Shown here: positions 51,062 to 60,660 of the stretch, one piece after another
How positions within the stretch are numbered: position 1 is the stretch's first letter
Layout: the number at the start of each line of letters is the position of its first letter
NCBI GenBank assembly: GCA_947574055.1
Contig: CANPIC010000001.1
Location: 1-64,000, forward strand
Length of the DNA: 64,000 bases
Direction: 5' to 3'
Source of the DNA: an uncultured bacterium
GTDB taxonomy: Bacteria > Bacillota > Clostridia > Lachnospirales > Lachnospiraceae
Translations under genes and position numbers: made by a program
Notes under the pieces: model-generated
Told to the model about the DNA's origin: nothing
Databases searched by the model: none
The model's input: only the letters and a program-made list of their open reading frames with translations

Positions 51062-51796
51062 ATGAATATTATATATGTGGTAATGCCGGCTTATAATGAA
51101 AGTGAAAATATTAGGACTGTTATTGATGAATGGTATACTGTTGTTGAACGTCATAATGAGGAAGGAAAGTCACGGCTTTTAATTGTAGATGATGGAAGCA
51201 AGGATCACACATATGAGATTTTGAAACAGGAGGCTACAAAAAGGCCGTTATTAATAATTAAATCGAAAAAAAACAGCGGACACGGGGATACAGTAATTGA
51301 TGGATATAGATATGCAATTCAGGCAGGGGCAGATTATATTTTTCAGACAGACTCAGATGGGCAAACCAGGCCGGAGGAATTTGAGTCATTTTGGGAAAAC
51401 CGACAAAAATATGAAGCGATCATAGGATATCGGAATCACAGAGAAGATGGAATTTCACGTGTTTTTGTCACCAAAGTACTGCGGTTTGTAGTGTATCTTT
51501 GTTTCCATCAGTGGGTGAAAGATGCCAATACGCCTTATCGGCTAATGAAGAGAGATACACTGATACAATACCTGAAACTGATGCCCAAACATTTTAATCT
51601 GCCCAACGTTGTTTTGGCAGTCGCCTATGTCAGATTCAGCAAGAACCGCACATTGTTTCTTCCAATTACCTTTCGGAAACGACAAGGCGGAGTAAACTCT
51701 ATTAATTTAAAAAACATCTGTATTATTGGAAAGCAGGCCATAAGGGATTTTGTGATGATCAGGAGGAGGATGGATGCTTTTGAAAACAGGGAGTAG
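51062..51796 (+). CDS. GT2 glycosyltransferase (DPM1-like, no C-terminal helices)
   Basis: A 244-residue GT2 enzyme. YVVMPAYNESENIRTVIDEW, LIVDDGSKDHTYEIL and IFQTDSDGQTRPEEFESFW carry the GT-A landmarks. Unlike the GtrB-type enzymes at 3688 and 40094 it ends without membrane helices, so it resembles the soluble DPM1 form. The start at 51062 follows GAGAGG; 11 extra residues upstream are less likely. It overlaps the GT-C gene by 23 bp, so it probably makes that enzyme's polyprenyl-phosphate donor. It is the first gene of the AT-rich block. Confidence 0.82.
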   Translation: MNIIYVVMPAYNESENIRTVIDEWYTVVERHNEEGKSRLLIVDDGSKDHTYEILKQEATKRPLLIIKSKKNSGHGDTVIDGYRYAIQAGADYIFQTDSDGQTRPEEFESFWENRQKYEAIIGYRNHREDGISRVFVTKVLRFVVYLCFHQWVKDANTPYRLMKRDTLIQYLKLMPKHFNLPNVVLAVAYVRFSKNRTLFLPITFRKRQGGVNSINLKNICIIGKQAIRDFVMIRRRMDAFENRE

Positions 51797-53288
51797 AGGT
51801 TGTAAAAATATATGTCTGGCTGTTTTTTTGTTTATCTTTACAGTATTTTTATGTCTGAGCAGTGAATTGGCCATATTTTCAGATGGAATAAGCGGTACAG
51901 ATTCGTCTGTCTTTCGATATGTGGCCTGGTTGATGCAGCGAGGATTTGTACCATATAGAGATACTTTCGATCATAAAGGGCCCTTAATTTATTTTATAGA
52001 TTATCTGGGTATGATGATACATCCGATTAGGGGAATCTGGTTTCTGGAAATTATAACGATATTTGTGGGAATGTTGTTTTCATATCTTACAGTTCGGCTT
52101 TTTTCATCGGGTAAAACTGCACTTTTAACAGTTGTGATTACGTATGCGCTTTTGGGAGATTGCTATAAGGGGGGCAATATGACAGAGGAGTATGCAATCC
52201 CTTTTATAGCAGTTAGCCTATATTTTTTTTTAAAATATTTTTATCTGGATCAGGTTAGAAAAATAGAGTTATTCCTCTGTGGGTTGTGTTTTGCAGCAGT
52301 GTGTTTTCTACGCGTTAATATGATTGCAGTCTGGATTACATGTATTCCGGCTGTATTGATTTATAATGCATTAAAAAGCAGATGGAAAGAGACAGTAGTA
52401 CAGATTCTTCTTTTTCTGGCTGGTTGTCTGACGATTACCGCACCGCTTGTATTATATCTTGTGTGGAATCGTGCATTTATTGACTTTTGGAATACTTATA
52501 TTGTTTTTAATTTTTCATATTCCGGGTATGAGAGCCTGAGAGTGCGACTTGAATGTTATAAATTTTTCATCGATCAGCCTTTGATATATTTGTCTGTTTT
52601 TGGATTGCTGTATGCAGGATATGTTTATTATAATGAGAAAAGTGCAGGTCAGATAAATGGATGGATACTGGTTGTAGCGGTAGGAAGTTTTGTTTCGACA
52701 TTTCCTTTCATGTGTATGTCTGGCAGGAATGATATTACTTATGAGATGATATTGATACCGGTTTTGGTTTACCCCATTGGCTTTTTTATACAGTCTGTAC
52801 TTGGGAAGAAGGAACAGAGATCTATTTCCGTAACATCCTGTTTTATCGTTTTTTGGATATGGATGGTGATTACTACTCCGCTTTTATGGAAAACATGGGA
52901 TAAAAATCTGGATGCAAATCAATATCTGATGGAATCCGATAAGAAATCCTGGATGGGAGAGATACAATATGTGGTGGATACATATTGTGGTAAGGAGGAT
53001 ACAATTTCAGTATTTGGCAACAGAGATTCTGTTTATTTGCAATGTGGAAAGCTGTCGGCTTCCAGATATTCCTATCAATTTCCCATAGTAGAAGTTGACA
53101 GAGAAATATATCAGGAGTATCTGAAGGATTTGGAACAAAATATTCCCAAAGTGATTATAATAGATGAATTTTTTTCTGAAGAATATGAATATGTATTTAA
53201 AGAGTGGCTGGAAACACATTTTTACAGGGCTATGGATGACAGAGAGACCATATATTTGAGACAGCAGGAAGGATTGGCACTAAAATAA
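51774..53288 (+). CDS. GT-C fold membrane glycosyltransferase
   Basis: A 504-residue polytopic protein with about eleven membrane segments. GTDSSVFRYVAWLMQRG followed by PYRDTFDHKGPLIYFI is the acidic first-loop signature of a GT39/GT83-like GT-C subgroup, and a soluble C-terminal tail (EIQYVVDTYCGKEDTISVFG onwards) is present. AGGAGGAGG directly precedes the start. It is translationally coupled to the DPM1-like gene by overlap and probably adds that sugar to the outside-facing lipid-linked unit. Confidence 0.75.
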   Translation: MLLKTGSRGCKNICLAVFLFIFTVFLCLSSELAIFSDGISGTDSSVFRYVAWLMQRGFVPYRDTFDHKGPLIYFIDYLGMMIHPIRGIWFLEIITIFVGMLFSYLTVRLFSSGKTALLTVVITYALLGDCYKGGNMTEEYAIPFIAVSLYFFLKYFYLDQVRKIELFLCGLCFAAVCFLRVNMIAVWITCIPAVLIYNALKSRWKETVVQILLFLAGCLTITAPLVLYLVWNRAFIDFWNTYIVFNFSYSGYESLRVRLECYKFFIDQPLIYLSVFGLLYAGYVYYNEKSAGQINGWILVVAVGSFVSTFPFMCMSGRNDITYEMILIPVLVYPIGFFIQSVLGKKEQRSISVTSCFIVFWIWMVITTPLLWKTWDKNLDANQYLMESDKKSWMGEIQYVVDTYCGKEDTISVFGNRDSVYLQCGKLSASRYSYQFPIVEVDREIYQEYLKDLEQNIPKVIIIDEFFSEEYEYVFKEWLETHFYRAMDDRETIYLRQQEGLALK

Positions 53289-53317
53289 TTGTGTTTTTGC
53301 TCATATAGTGTTATGAT
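53289..53317 (+). promoter_or_regulatory. Possible internal promoter, extended -10
   Basis: TTGTGT at 53289-53294 and TATGAT at 53312-53317 are 17 bases apart, with TG one base before the -10. They lie directly after the GT-C stop in a 64-base gap, 36 bases before the next start. AT-richness raises the chance of a false match. Confidence 0.4.
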
Positions 53318-53352
53318 AGCAATACAATGTTAAAATTGGGGAAAATTGTCAA

Positions 53353-54411
53353 ATGAAGATTATTTTTGTGACATCAGCTCTGCATGGTGGCGGGGCGGAG
53401 CGGGTGCTTGTAACACTTGCAAATTGGTGTGTTCGTGCAGGGGATGATGTGATATTGTTGATGGTAGCAGGAGAAGAGCATGTGTACCAGTTGGATAATG
53501 CCGTCAAGATGATCAGCATAGGACAACCTTCTTTTGGAAATCCATTGATTCAGATCAAAAGACTGTACCGGATGCGAAGATTTTTTCTGGCACATAAAGA
53601 CAGCAGAATAGTCTCCTTTTCTACCACAATTAATTTATTTACGATTATAGCTTCTGTGGGGCTTACAAATCGAGTTATCATTTCGGAACGCAATGATCCC
53701 GAGCGCTGCAGTTATAAAGCGTTAAGAAACTTAATATATGGCTTGGGAAAAGGATTTGTTTTTCAGACAGAGATGGCTCAGAAGTGCTTTCCGGCATATA
53801 TACGTAAACGTAGTATTGTAATTCCCAATCCTATTCGAAGACAACTACCTCATAATTTTGATGGTATGAGAGAAAAGAAAATCGCGGCGGTAGGCAGGCT
53901 GGAGCCGCAAAAGAACCATAGACTGCTTCTGGAAGCATTCGCTGGATTTCAGAAAAGTTTTCCGGCATATGAACTGCATATATTTGGTACAGGAAAACTG
54001 GAGCAGGAACTAAAAAACGTGGTTAAAGAAAAAAATCTTGATGATTGTGTAATCTTTGAAGGATTTAAGAAAGATGTTCTGGAAATAATACGATCATATG
54101 AGATGTTTGTGCTTTCTTCCGATTATGAGGGAATCTCCAATTCCCTTATGGAGGCCATGGCTCTTGGTATATCTTGTATTGCAACAGACTGTCCTGCAGG
54201 CGGGAGTGCCTTGTGTATTCAGCATGGGATAAATGGACTTCTAGTACCAGTGGGGAACGTGGCGGAACTGCAGGCTGCTATGGAGGAATTGGCTTCAGAT
54301 ATGGAACTTTTATCGAGGATTGGGAAAAGGGCAGTGCAAATAAGGGATACTTTTGCGGAGGAATGTATTGTCAGTACCTGGCGTGATTTTATAAATGGAG
54401 CAGTTTGCTAA
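53353..54411 (+). CDS. Glycosyltransferase family 4 (PglH/PglJ-like subfamily)
   Basis: A 352-residue GT-B enzyme. IIFVTSALHGGGAERVLVTL, the mid-protein SERNDPERCSYK, AVGRLEPQKNHRLLLEAF and the donor motif YEGISNSLMEAMALG match the subfamily of the tandem pair at 22575 and 23671, although the codon use is far more AT-rich, so it is not a recent copy of them. It adds a sugar, perhaps HexNAc, to the module E lipid-linked unit. Confidence 0.82.
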   Translation: MKIIFVTSALHGGGAERVLVTLANWCVRAGDDVILLMVAGEEHVYQLDNAVKMISIGQPSFGNPLIQIKRLYRMRRFFLAHKDSRIVSFSTTINLFTIIASVGLTNRVIISERNDPERCSYKALRNLIYGLGKGFVFQTEMAQKCFPAYIRKRSIVIPNPIRRQLPHNFDGMREKKIAAVGRLEPQKNHRLLLEAFAGFQKSFPAYELHIFGTGKLEQELKNVVKEKNLDDCVIFEGFKKDVLEIIRSYEMFVLSSDYEGISNSLMEAMALGISCIATDCPAGGSALCIQHGINGLLVPVGNVAELQAAMEELASDMELLSRIGKRAVQIRDTFAEECIVSTWRDFINGAVC

Positions 54412-54412
54412 T

Positions 54413-55498
54413 ATGAAAGTGCTTTTAGTTGGAGAATTCAGCGGTTTTTATTTGAATCTGAAACATGGACTGGAGAATTTAGGGGTTGAAGTTACTCTGG
54501 CAGCAAACGGGGACGGATGGAAGCAGATTCCTGGTGCAGATATACCACTGTATAGGACAGGTGATAGCAGTAAGTTAAAAAAAATTTATTATAAATTAAT
54601 GGAACCAATATTTTCAAGTAAGAAATTCCAATATTATGATGTAGTGCAGTTGGTTCATGAAAGTGTATACAGACCTTATATTAATAGCTATATGGTAAGA
54701 ACATTGAAAAAGCAAAATGGCAGTCTGTATGTAAATGTGGCAGGTAATTGCAGATCACTATATCAGGCGTGGAGGAATCAAAAGTTAGGATATTATACGT
54801 TTGATGACAATCCCGCCAAGTATGAAATGTATGAGGGCGGCGGTTTGCGTAGAATGATGACCAGAGCGACGGAAGCATATGTAGATCGGATTGCTGACGG
54901 GATTATTCCGGTGATGTATGAGTATGCTGTGGGGATACGTGAACTTCCCAATTGTAAAAAGACAATTCCGCTTCCGTTTTATGCGGAAAAGGTTGCATAT
55001 CAGAAAAACAAAATTGGAAAAAAAGTGGTATTTTATCATGGGATTCTGAGAGAAAAGGATAAAGGTACGGCTTATATAAGAGAGGCATTTGAAATCATAC
55101 AAAAGAGGTATCCAAATGATGTGGAGACAATTATCTGTGGCAGTCTGCCGTTTCAGGAATATCTTGAAGTATTGCAAAAAACCAATATATTAGTCGACCA
55201 ATGCAAAGAACATTGCTGGGGAATGAATGCCTGTTATGGCATGGCGCAAGGCAAGGTAGTCCTTGGTGGGGCCTCACGTAATTCGCTGAAAGAATTTGGG
55301 CTTAGGGAAAGTCCTGTTATTCATATTAAACCCAATACGGAACAGATTGTCGAACAGATGGAATATGTACTTGAAAACAAAAACAGAATTGAGGAGTGGG
55401 GTGCTGCCTCCAGAAAATTTGTAGAAGATTTTCATGATTGTAAAAAGATTGCGCAACAATATGTAAATACATGGAAAGAGACAGGGGCGTTAGCATAG
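54413..55498 (+). CDS. Glycosyltransferase, GT-B fold, family unclear
   Basis: A 361-residue protein. VLLVGEFSGFYLNLKHGLEN opens a GT-B-like N-terminal domain, and KKVVFYHGILREKDKGTAYI, TIICGSLPFQEYLEVLQKTN and DQCKEHCWGMNACYGMAQGK form the donor domain, with a late Glu-rich region. The start at 54413 follows TGGAG with good spacing and begins one base after the previous stop; 54395 is inside the previous gene. It is likely a GT1/GT4-type transferase, with the donor unknown. Confidence 0.7.
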   Translation: MKVLLVGEFSGFYLNLKHGLENLGVEVTLAANGDGWKQIPGADIPLYRTGDSSKLKKIYYKLMEPIFSSKKFQYYDVVQLVHESVYRPYINSYMVRTLKKQNGSLYVNVAGNCRSLYQAWRNQKLGYYTFDDNPAKYEMYEGGGLRRMMTRATEAYVDRIADGIIPVMYEYAVGIRELPNCKKTIPLPFYAEKVAYQKNKIGKKVVFYHGILREKDKGTAYIREAFEIIQKRYPNDVETIICGSLPFQEYLEVLQKTNILVDQCKEHCWGMNACYGMAQGKVVLGGASRNSLKEFGLRESPVIHIKPNTEQIVEQMEYVLENKNRIEEWGAASRKFVEDFHDCKKIAQQYVNTWKETGALA

Positions 55499-55559
55499 TG
55501 ATTTTGTCTGCAGGAGTGCGTGGTCTGTTATGACGGAACATAAAAGGAGATAAGAGGAT

Positions 55560-56663
55560 ATGGATATGATACCAGTAAATGAGCTAATCAGAGGATATCA
55601 GTTGTATGCGGAGGAGTATAATAAGAAAGCAATCTCTGTTTTACAGAGTGGGTGGTATATTTTAGGAAAAGAAGTTGAGGAATTTGAACGGGAGTTTGCA
55701 CAGGCACTGGGGGATGATTGTTATTGTGCAGGGGTTGATAACGGATTAAATGCGATACGACTGGGTCTTCATGCCTGCGGGATTACTGAAGGAGATGAGG
55801 TAATTGTGCAGTCTAACGGTTATATTGCCACTATGTTAGGCATTACTCAAAATGGTGCTGTTCCGATATTTGTAGAGCCAGATAAATATCATAATATGGA
55901 TGCAGATAAAATTGAAGCAGCAATTACAGAGAAAACAAAAGCAGTTCTTGTCACACATCTTTATGGACAGGCTACCCGGATGGAAAAGATTACGGATATA
56001 TGCAAAAGGAATAAACTGATGCTTTTTGAAGATTGTGCACAGTCTCATTTTGCGTCTTATAAAGGCACAAATACAGGCCTGTTTGGAAAGGCAGGTTTTT
56101 TTAGTTTTTATCCTACGAAAAACCTTGGGGGGTTTGGTGATGGGGGAGGTGTTGTATCCCATGACAGAGATTTGATTGATAAGATCAAAACACTTAGGAA
56201 TTATGGGAGCGATTATAAATACCATAATATAGTTCCTGGTTTTAATTCACGGCTTGATGAAATGCAGGCAGGGCTATTACGTGTGAAGTTAAGCCATATG
56301 AAGGAACTGCTTGCAAACAGAAAAAGGATTGCAGAGGCTTATCTGGCAGGGATTCATAATCCTCATATAAGGATGCCCGAAGTAGCGGACGGTGCAGTCC
56401 CGATCTGGTATCAGTTTATTGTAAATGTACAAAATCAGGCAGGTTTTCGGAAATATATGCTGGACAAGGGGGTACAGACAGATGTTCATTTCCCCACACC
56501 GCCACATCTGCAACCTGCGCTTTCTTATTTGGGACATAGGAAAGGCTCTTTCCCTATTGCAGAGAAAGACTGCGAAACGGTGGTATCTCTTCCAATGATG
56601 GACTACCTGTCAGAAGAGGAAATTAATAAAGTAATAGGGGTGGCAAATGCATATGAAGGATAG
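55560..56663 (+). CDS. Nucleotide-sugar aminotransferase (FdtB/QdtB-like DegT family)
   Basis: A 367-residue DegT/DnrJ/EryC1 aminotransferase. The PLP aspartate is in FEDCAQSHFASYKG near residue 158 and the Schiff-base lysine is K187 in SFYPTKNLGGFGDGG. SFYPTKNLGGFGDGG is typical of 3-aminotransferases (FdtB, QdtB, EvaB, DesV), whereas the 4-aminotransferases at 185 and 10752 differ there. It overlaps the FdtA/QdtA-like cupin gene by 17 bp, which supports a 3-amino sugar, but with the 2,3-dehydratase nearby a 4-amino-2-deoxy product is also possible. Confidence 0.83.
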   Translation: MDMIPVNELIRGYQLYAEEYNKKAISVLQSGWYILGKEVEEFEREFAQALGDDCYCAGVDNGLNAIRLGLHACGITEGDEVIVQSNGYIATMLGITQNGAVPIFVEPDKYHNMDADKIEAAITEKTKAVLVTHLYGQATRMEKITDICKRNKLMLFEDCAQSHFASYKGTNTGLFGKAGFFSFYPTKNLGGFGDGGGVVSHDRDLIDKIKTLRNYGSDYKYHNIVPGFNSRLDEMQAGLLRVKLSHMKELLANRKRIAEAYLAGIHNPHIRMPEVADGAVPIWYQFIVNVQNQAGFRKYMLDKGVQTDVHFPTPPHLQPALSYLGHRKGSFPIAEKDCETVVSLPMMDYLSEEEINKVIGVANAYEG

Positions 56664-57087
56664 GAAAAGTTATTTGATTGATATCAAGGCTGTACAGGAA
56701 AATGATGGACGTTTGTTAGTGGTAGAACATAGAGGTAATCCTTTGCCTTTCGAAATCAAAAGAATTTTCTGGGTAAGGGATGTGATCCAGGGCGCATCCA
56801 GAGGAGAGCATGCTACAAAGAAAACAAAACTTGTTCTTATTCCGGTTACAGGAAGCTGTGATGTGGAAGTGGATGATGGCATGGAAAAGAAAATATATCA
56901 TATGGATGATCCGAAAAAAGGACTTTATATTGATGAGATGATATGGCGTACAATGAAAAATTTCTCAGAAGATTGTGTAATGATGGCAGTTTGCGATCGC
57001 GTATTTGAACCTGGTGAGGAAACATATGATAGCTATGAAGAATTTAAGGAGGCTTTAAAAAAGGAACAAAAACCGGATGAAAGATAA
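56647..57087 (+). CDS. WxcM-like cupin, FdtA/QdtA-type sugar 3,4-ketoisomerase homologue with altered motif
   Basis: A 146-residue cupin. FEIKRIFWVRDVIQGASRGEH precedes the metal-free active-site strand of FdtA/QdtA ketoisomerases, which in characterised members reads RGxHAH. Here it reads RGEHATKK, so the second histidine is Thr. The rest of the beta-helix (VLIPVTGSCDVEVDDG) is intact. It could be a ketoisomerase with shifted chemistry, an epimerase-like protein, or inactive. ATG codons at 56647 and 56653 are both possible inside the overlap with the aminotransferase gene; the end overlaps the next gene by 11 bp. Confidence 0.72.
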   Translation: MHMKDRKSYLIDIKAVQENDGRLLVVEHRGNPLPFEIKRIFWVRDVIQGASRGEHATKKTKLVLIPVTGSCDVEVDDGMEKKIYHMDDPKKGLYIDEMIWRTMKNFSEDCVMMAVCDRVFEPGEETYDSYEEFKEALKKEQKPDER

Positions 57088-58459
57088 GAAGAAACGGATT
57101 TTGAAAGAAATTGCGGAAGGCGAGCAGTCGGGGCAGGAGGCATACCATTCCACGGATAGTCTTCATAACTGGTTGAAAGAGCGGAAGGACAGTCTCACAA
57201 TGTTCTTAAAAAAGATCAGTCTGGAGACATGTGCCCCCTGGTTTTATGATGGAACCGATGGCTGTATACGAAATCAAACAGGTAGTTTTTTTAAAATATG
57301 TGGTATTAGGCAATATCAGCATGGGAAGGTGGTACTTGAACAGCCAATCATAGAACAAAGTGAAATAGGCTTTCTTGGGATCATCTGTTGTAAAATAAAT
57401 GGGATATGGCATTATCTGATGCAGGCGAAGATAGAGCCGGGCAATGTAAATGTGGTACAGCTTTCACCGACCCTGCAGGCAACGAAAAGTAATTTTACCA
57501 GAAAGCATGGAGGAAACAAACCATTGTTTCTGGAGTATTTTATGAATATGAAGCCGGAAAGTATTATCGTGGATCAGATACAGTCTGAACAGTCGTCCAG
57601 ATTTCTGAAAAAAAGAAATAGAAATGTAATTCTGATGGTGGATCAGATTTTGGAAGAGCCTGATACACATCGATGGATGACATTGGTGCAGATTAAGGAA
57701 ATGATGCATTATGATAATCTGGTCAATATGGATACCAGGACAGTATTATCATGTATTCCCTATGTGCTGATGGGACAGGAAGGCGATGTTCCGTTCAAGG
57801 ATAAACCGTATTTTTATAAAACTGCCTGGAATATGAATCGCAAAACTATTGCAGAGTTGTATTATAATATCAATAACTATAAAATGTTTCAGGAAAATGT
57901 ACTGGAGAAGGTACCATTATATAAACTGAAAGGCTGGTCAATGCAGGACGATGAATTCAGAGCAGAATTTCCGTATTCTTTTAGAATAATATTTTGCGAT
58001 ATAAACATAGAGGGCAGGGAGGTGACACATTGGAAGCAGCCTCTTTTTGCAGCAAATGGAAAGGCATTATTTGGTCTTTTCTGTTGTGATGATGAAGGAA
58101 TACTGAAATTTTTGGTAAAATTGCGGCCAGAAGTGGGTTGTTTTGACAGTGTGGAAATTGGGCCTTCAGTGCAGAGAGAGTCGTTTGCCAGTGAACAGAA
58201 AGATATGGTGGAAGTGTTATTTCTGAAACAGCTGGCGGAAAGAAAAGATGTTCTGGCTGATACGATTCTTTCTGAAGAAGGTGGTCGCTTTTATCAGGAG
58301 GAAAATAGAAATGTGATTTTATATATAGAAAAGGAAAAGCTAGAAGAACTACCTCAAGATTATGTCTGGAGTGATTATGGTACGTTAAATATACTTACAC
58401 AGGTAAATAACTGTCTGAATATTCAGCTTAGAAATCTGTTGTCGTTACTAGAACTATGA
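57077..58459 (+). CDS. NDP-hexose 2,3-dehydratase (EvaA/TylX3/SpnO family)
   Basis: A 460-residue protein built from two related halves. The first half has GNVNVVQLSPTLQATKSN near residue 123 and SEQSSRFLKKRNRNVILMV near residue 170; the second half repeats the pattern with DSVEIGPSVQRESFASEQKD and SEEGGRFYQEENRNVILYI near residue 395. This duplicated Nudix-derived architecture and the motifs are those of NDP-hexose 2,3-dehydratases from antibiotic deoxysugar pathways, which remove the C2 hydroxyl to give a 2,6-dideoxy-3,4-diketo sugar. It is unusual in a surface glycan locus. It overlaps the cupin gene by 11 bp. Confidence 0.83.
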   Translation: MKDKKKRILKEIAEGEQSGQEAYHSTDSLHNWLKERKDSLTMFLKKISLETCAPWFYDGTDGCIRNQTGSFFKICGIRQYQHGKVVLEQPIIEQSEIGFLGIICCKINGIWHYLMQAKIEPGNVNVVQLSPTLQATKSNFTRKHGGNKPLFLEYFMNMKPESIIVDQIQSEQSSRFLKKRNRNVILMVDQILEEPDTHRWMTLVQIKEMMHYDNLVNMDTRTVLSCIPYVLMGQEGDVPFKDKPYFYKTAWNMNRKTIAELYYNINNYKMFQENVLEKVPLYKLKGWSMQDDEFRAEFPYSFRIIFCDINIEGREVTHWKQPLFAANGKALFGLFCCDDEGILKFLVKLRPEVGCFDSVEIGPSVQRESFASEQKDMVEVLFLKQLAERKDVLADTILSEEGGRFYQEENRNVILYIEKEKLEELPQDYVWSDYGTLNILTQVNNCLNIQLRNLLSLLEL

Positions 58460-58499
58460 TGGTGAAATATCAATAAAAAAGAGGAACATTTCATGGAGG

Positions 58500-59495
58500 A
58501 TGAGTATATTTGTTATGAAACAAGTTAAAATTGGTATTTTAGGAGCTGCAGATATAGCCATAAGGCGCTTTTTGCCTGCATTGAAAAAAAATAAAAATTA
58601 TATTTTTGCGGGTGTGGCAGTATCAAGTGATCTGCGGAGGCAAAAAGCGGAGAGAATTGTATCAATTTATGGTGGTAAAGTCTATATAGGATATGAGAAT
58701 TTGCTGAAAGATGCAGAGATAGATGCCGTGTATATTCCTCAGCCTCCCTGTTTTCATTATAAGTGGGCCAAATATGCAATAGAAGAAGGAAAGCATGTAC
58801 TTTTGGAAAAACCGGGCACAACTAAATTAGAAGACATGGAGGATCTGCTTATGGCAGCGGAGAGTGCGAAAGTGGCTCTTGCAGAGAATTATGCTTTTTG
58901 CTATCATAATCAGGTTAGTATGATCAGGTCAATCATAAAAAGTGATGAATTGGGCCGTTTGCGACTGATTCGCGCTGCGTTTGGATTTCCGCACAGAAAT
59001 GATAATGATTTCAGATATCAGTCTGCTCTTGGAGGCGGTGCATTACTGGACTGTGGCGGTTATGTGTTAAAGGCTGCACAGCTTTTTTTAGGGGATAATG
59101 TAACTGTAATGACATCTTCACTACTTTTTGAAGATGAACATGATGTAGATATATTTGGCAGTGTGACATTACAGGGTGAAAGCGGGTTGATGATGCAGGC
59201 TTCTTTTGGTATGGACAACAGTTATAAATGTGAATTAGAACTGTGGGGGAGTCATGGGTGTCTGGTTTCACCGAGATTTTTCACTCCGCCTTCAGAACTG
59301 GAGGTGGAATTGACGTTGCGCACTCAGGTAGAGGAACGGACTTTGAGAGTGCCAAAGGACGATCAGTTCTTTCATATGACAGAACGGTTTAGCGAATGTA
59401 TTCATGATTTTGAGTCCGCTTATCAGGAAAGACAATCTATGCTGGCACAAATGAAGCTGGTTAGCCTGATTCAGTCAAAAAACAAGCTAAGATAA
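58500..59495 (+). CDS. Gfo/Idh/MocA oxidoreductase (probable NDP-hexose 3-ketoreductase)
   Basis: A 331-residue two-domain oxidoreductase. KIGILGAADIAIRRFLPALK gives the Rossmann start, VYIPQPPCFHYKWAKYAIEEG and HVLLEKPGTTKLEDME contain the catalytic EKP motif near residue 103, and LGGGALLDCGGYVLKAAQLF the substrate-side helix. In deoxysugar pathways (TylC1, SpnN, KijD10) this family reduces the unstable 3-keto group made by a 2,3-dehydratase, exactly the enzyme encoded upstream. GGAGG abuts the ATG at 58500 and is too far from the ATG at 58515, so the exact start is uncertain. Confidence 0.8.
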   Translation: MSIFVMKQVKIGILGAADIAIRRFLPALKKNKNYIFAGVAVSSDLRRQKAERIVSIYGGKVYIGYENLLKDAEIDAVYIPQPPCFHYKWAKYAIEEGKHVLLEKPGTTKLEDMEDLLMAAESAKVALAENYAFCYHNQVSMIRSIIKSDELGRLRLIRAAFGFPHRNDNDFRYQSALGGGALLDCGGYVLKAAQLFLGDNVTVMTSSLLFEDEHDVDIFGSVTLQGESGLMMQASFGMDNSYKCELELWGSHGCLVSPRFFTPPSELEVELTLRTQVEERTLRVPKDDQFFHMTERFSECIHDFESAYQERQSMLAQMKLVSLIQSKNKLR

Positions 59496-59514
59496 GCAGA
59501 CAGGAGATATGCTG

Positions 59515-60657
59515 ATGAAAGTATTATATGTGGCGCCAAGATATCATACGAACCAGATTCCAGTGATGAAAGGGTGGTTGGAAAATGGTCATCAGGTCAT
59601 GTTTATTAGTCAGTTCGCAGGTACGTCAGAAGATTATACAATATTACATCCGATTGTGCTTGGATATTCAGTTCTATCAGAAATAGTCATAAAGTTTTAT
59701 AAACTGTTTTTTTGTAGAGGTGAGAAAAGCGCAAGAAAAGAATTTGCTTTTCGTGTTAAGATTGGCTTTCCTCCAATTGGGAAAGCAAGAAAATATATTA
59801 AAGAATTTAAGCCTCAGTTAGTTATTGTCAGGGAATATGCATTTTATAATATTCCCTTTTCATTGCAATGTAAGAGAGAAAAAATTCCCTGTATATTATA
59901 TAATCAAAGTCCACTGTGGGATGAGAAGGTAAAGAAAAACTTGGTAAAAGGGTTATTCTACCCTTTTTTTCCGCGGCATAGAATAACACCTGTATTAGGA
60001 ACGAAGAATAACTGCACCGAGAAGATAAAGGATGCTCACTTTGTTCCCTTTGTCATGGAACCTTATCTTGCACCCAAACAAAAACAACATTTTCTTAATG
60101 GAATAATTCATATTTTATGCGTAGCAAGATATGAAGAGCGAAAAAATTTGTTTTTATTATTGGATGCCATAAGAGATTTAGTGGAAAGATATGAACTCCA
60201 TCTTACCATAATAGGTGAAGTGGCAGATCAAAATCAAACAGAATACTATGATAGTTTTAAGAAAAAAATAATGGAATATGGTATGGATAGGAGTGTTACT
60301 TTGTACAAAAACTTTTCTATGAAACAAATGTATGAGGAATATAGAAAAGCAGATTTGTTTGTTCTGCCCAGTACAAGGGAGCGAGCTTCGGTTGCGCAAC
60401 TAGAAGCCATGAGTTGTTCATTACCTATTATATGTAGTAACACAAATGGAACTGCCTGTTATGTTGAACATGGTGTGAATGGTTTTCTTTTCCAGGATAA
60501 CGATGTAGAAGATCTGACGGACAAGATAAAGACACTGGTTTCTAATCGTGAAACATTGCTTTGTATGGGGCAGAAGAGTTATGAATATGTTCTAAAAAAA
60601 TATCAGTTTTCTGAATATTTTAATAAGATTATAAATCTTATGGAAGGTGGATTGTAA
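59515..60657 (+). CDS. Glycosyltransferase family 4
   Basis: A 380-residue GT-B enzyme. KVLYVAPRYHTNQIPVMKGW opens the acceptor domain, CVARYEERKNLFLLLDAI the donor domain, and RERASVAQLEAMSCSLPII the donor motif, with the first Glu retained in a variant context. The start at 59515 has AGGAG eight bases upstream, while 59509 is too close to it. Its position directly after the deoxysugar genes makes it the best candidate for transferring the 2-deoxy sugar (inference). Confidence 0.78.
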   Translation: MKVLYVAPRYHTNQIPVMKGWLENGHQVMFISQFAGTSEDYTILHPIVLGYSVLSEIVIKFYKLFFCRGEKSARKEFAFRVKIGFPPIGKARKYIKEFKPQLVIVREYAFYNIPFSLQCKREKIPCILYNQSPLWDEKVKKNLVKGLFYPFFPRHRITPVLGTKNNCTEKIKDAHFVPFVMEPYLAPKQKQHFLNGIIHILCVARYEERKNLFLLLDAIRDLVERYELHLTIIGEVADQNQTEYYDSFKKKIMEYGMDRSVTLYKNFSMKQMYEEYRKADLFVLPSTRERASVAQLEAMSCSLPIICSNTNGTACYVEHGVNGFLFQDNDVEDLTDKIKTLVSNRETLLCMGQKSYEYVLKKYQFSEYFNKIINLMEGGL

Positions 60658-60660
60658 ATA

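Noticed and set aside
58493-58528. Tiny open frame ATG-GAG-GAT before the Gfo/Idh/MocA gene
   Set aside because: It is 11 codons, overlaps the ribosome binding site of the real gene and has no support as a leader peptide.
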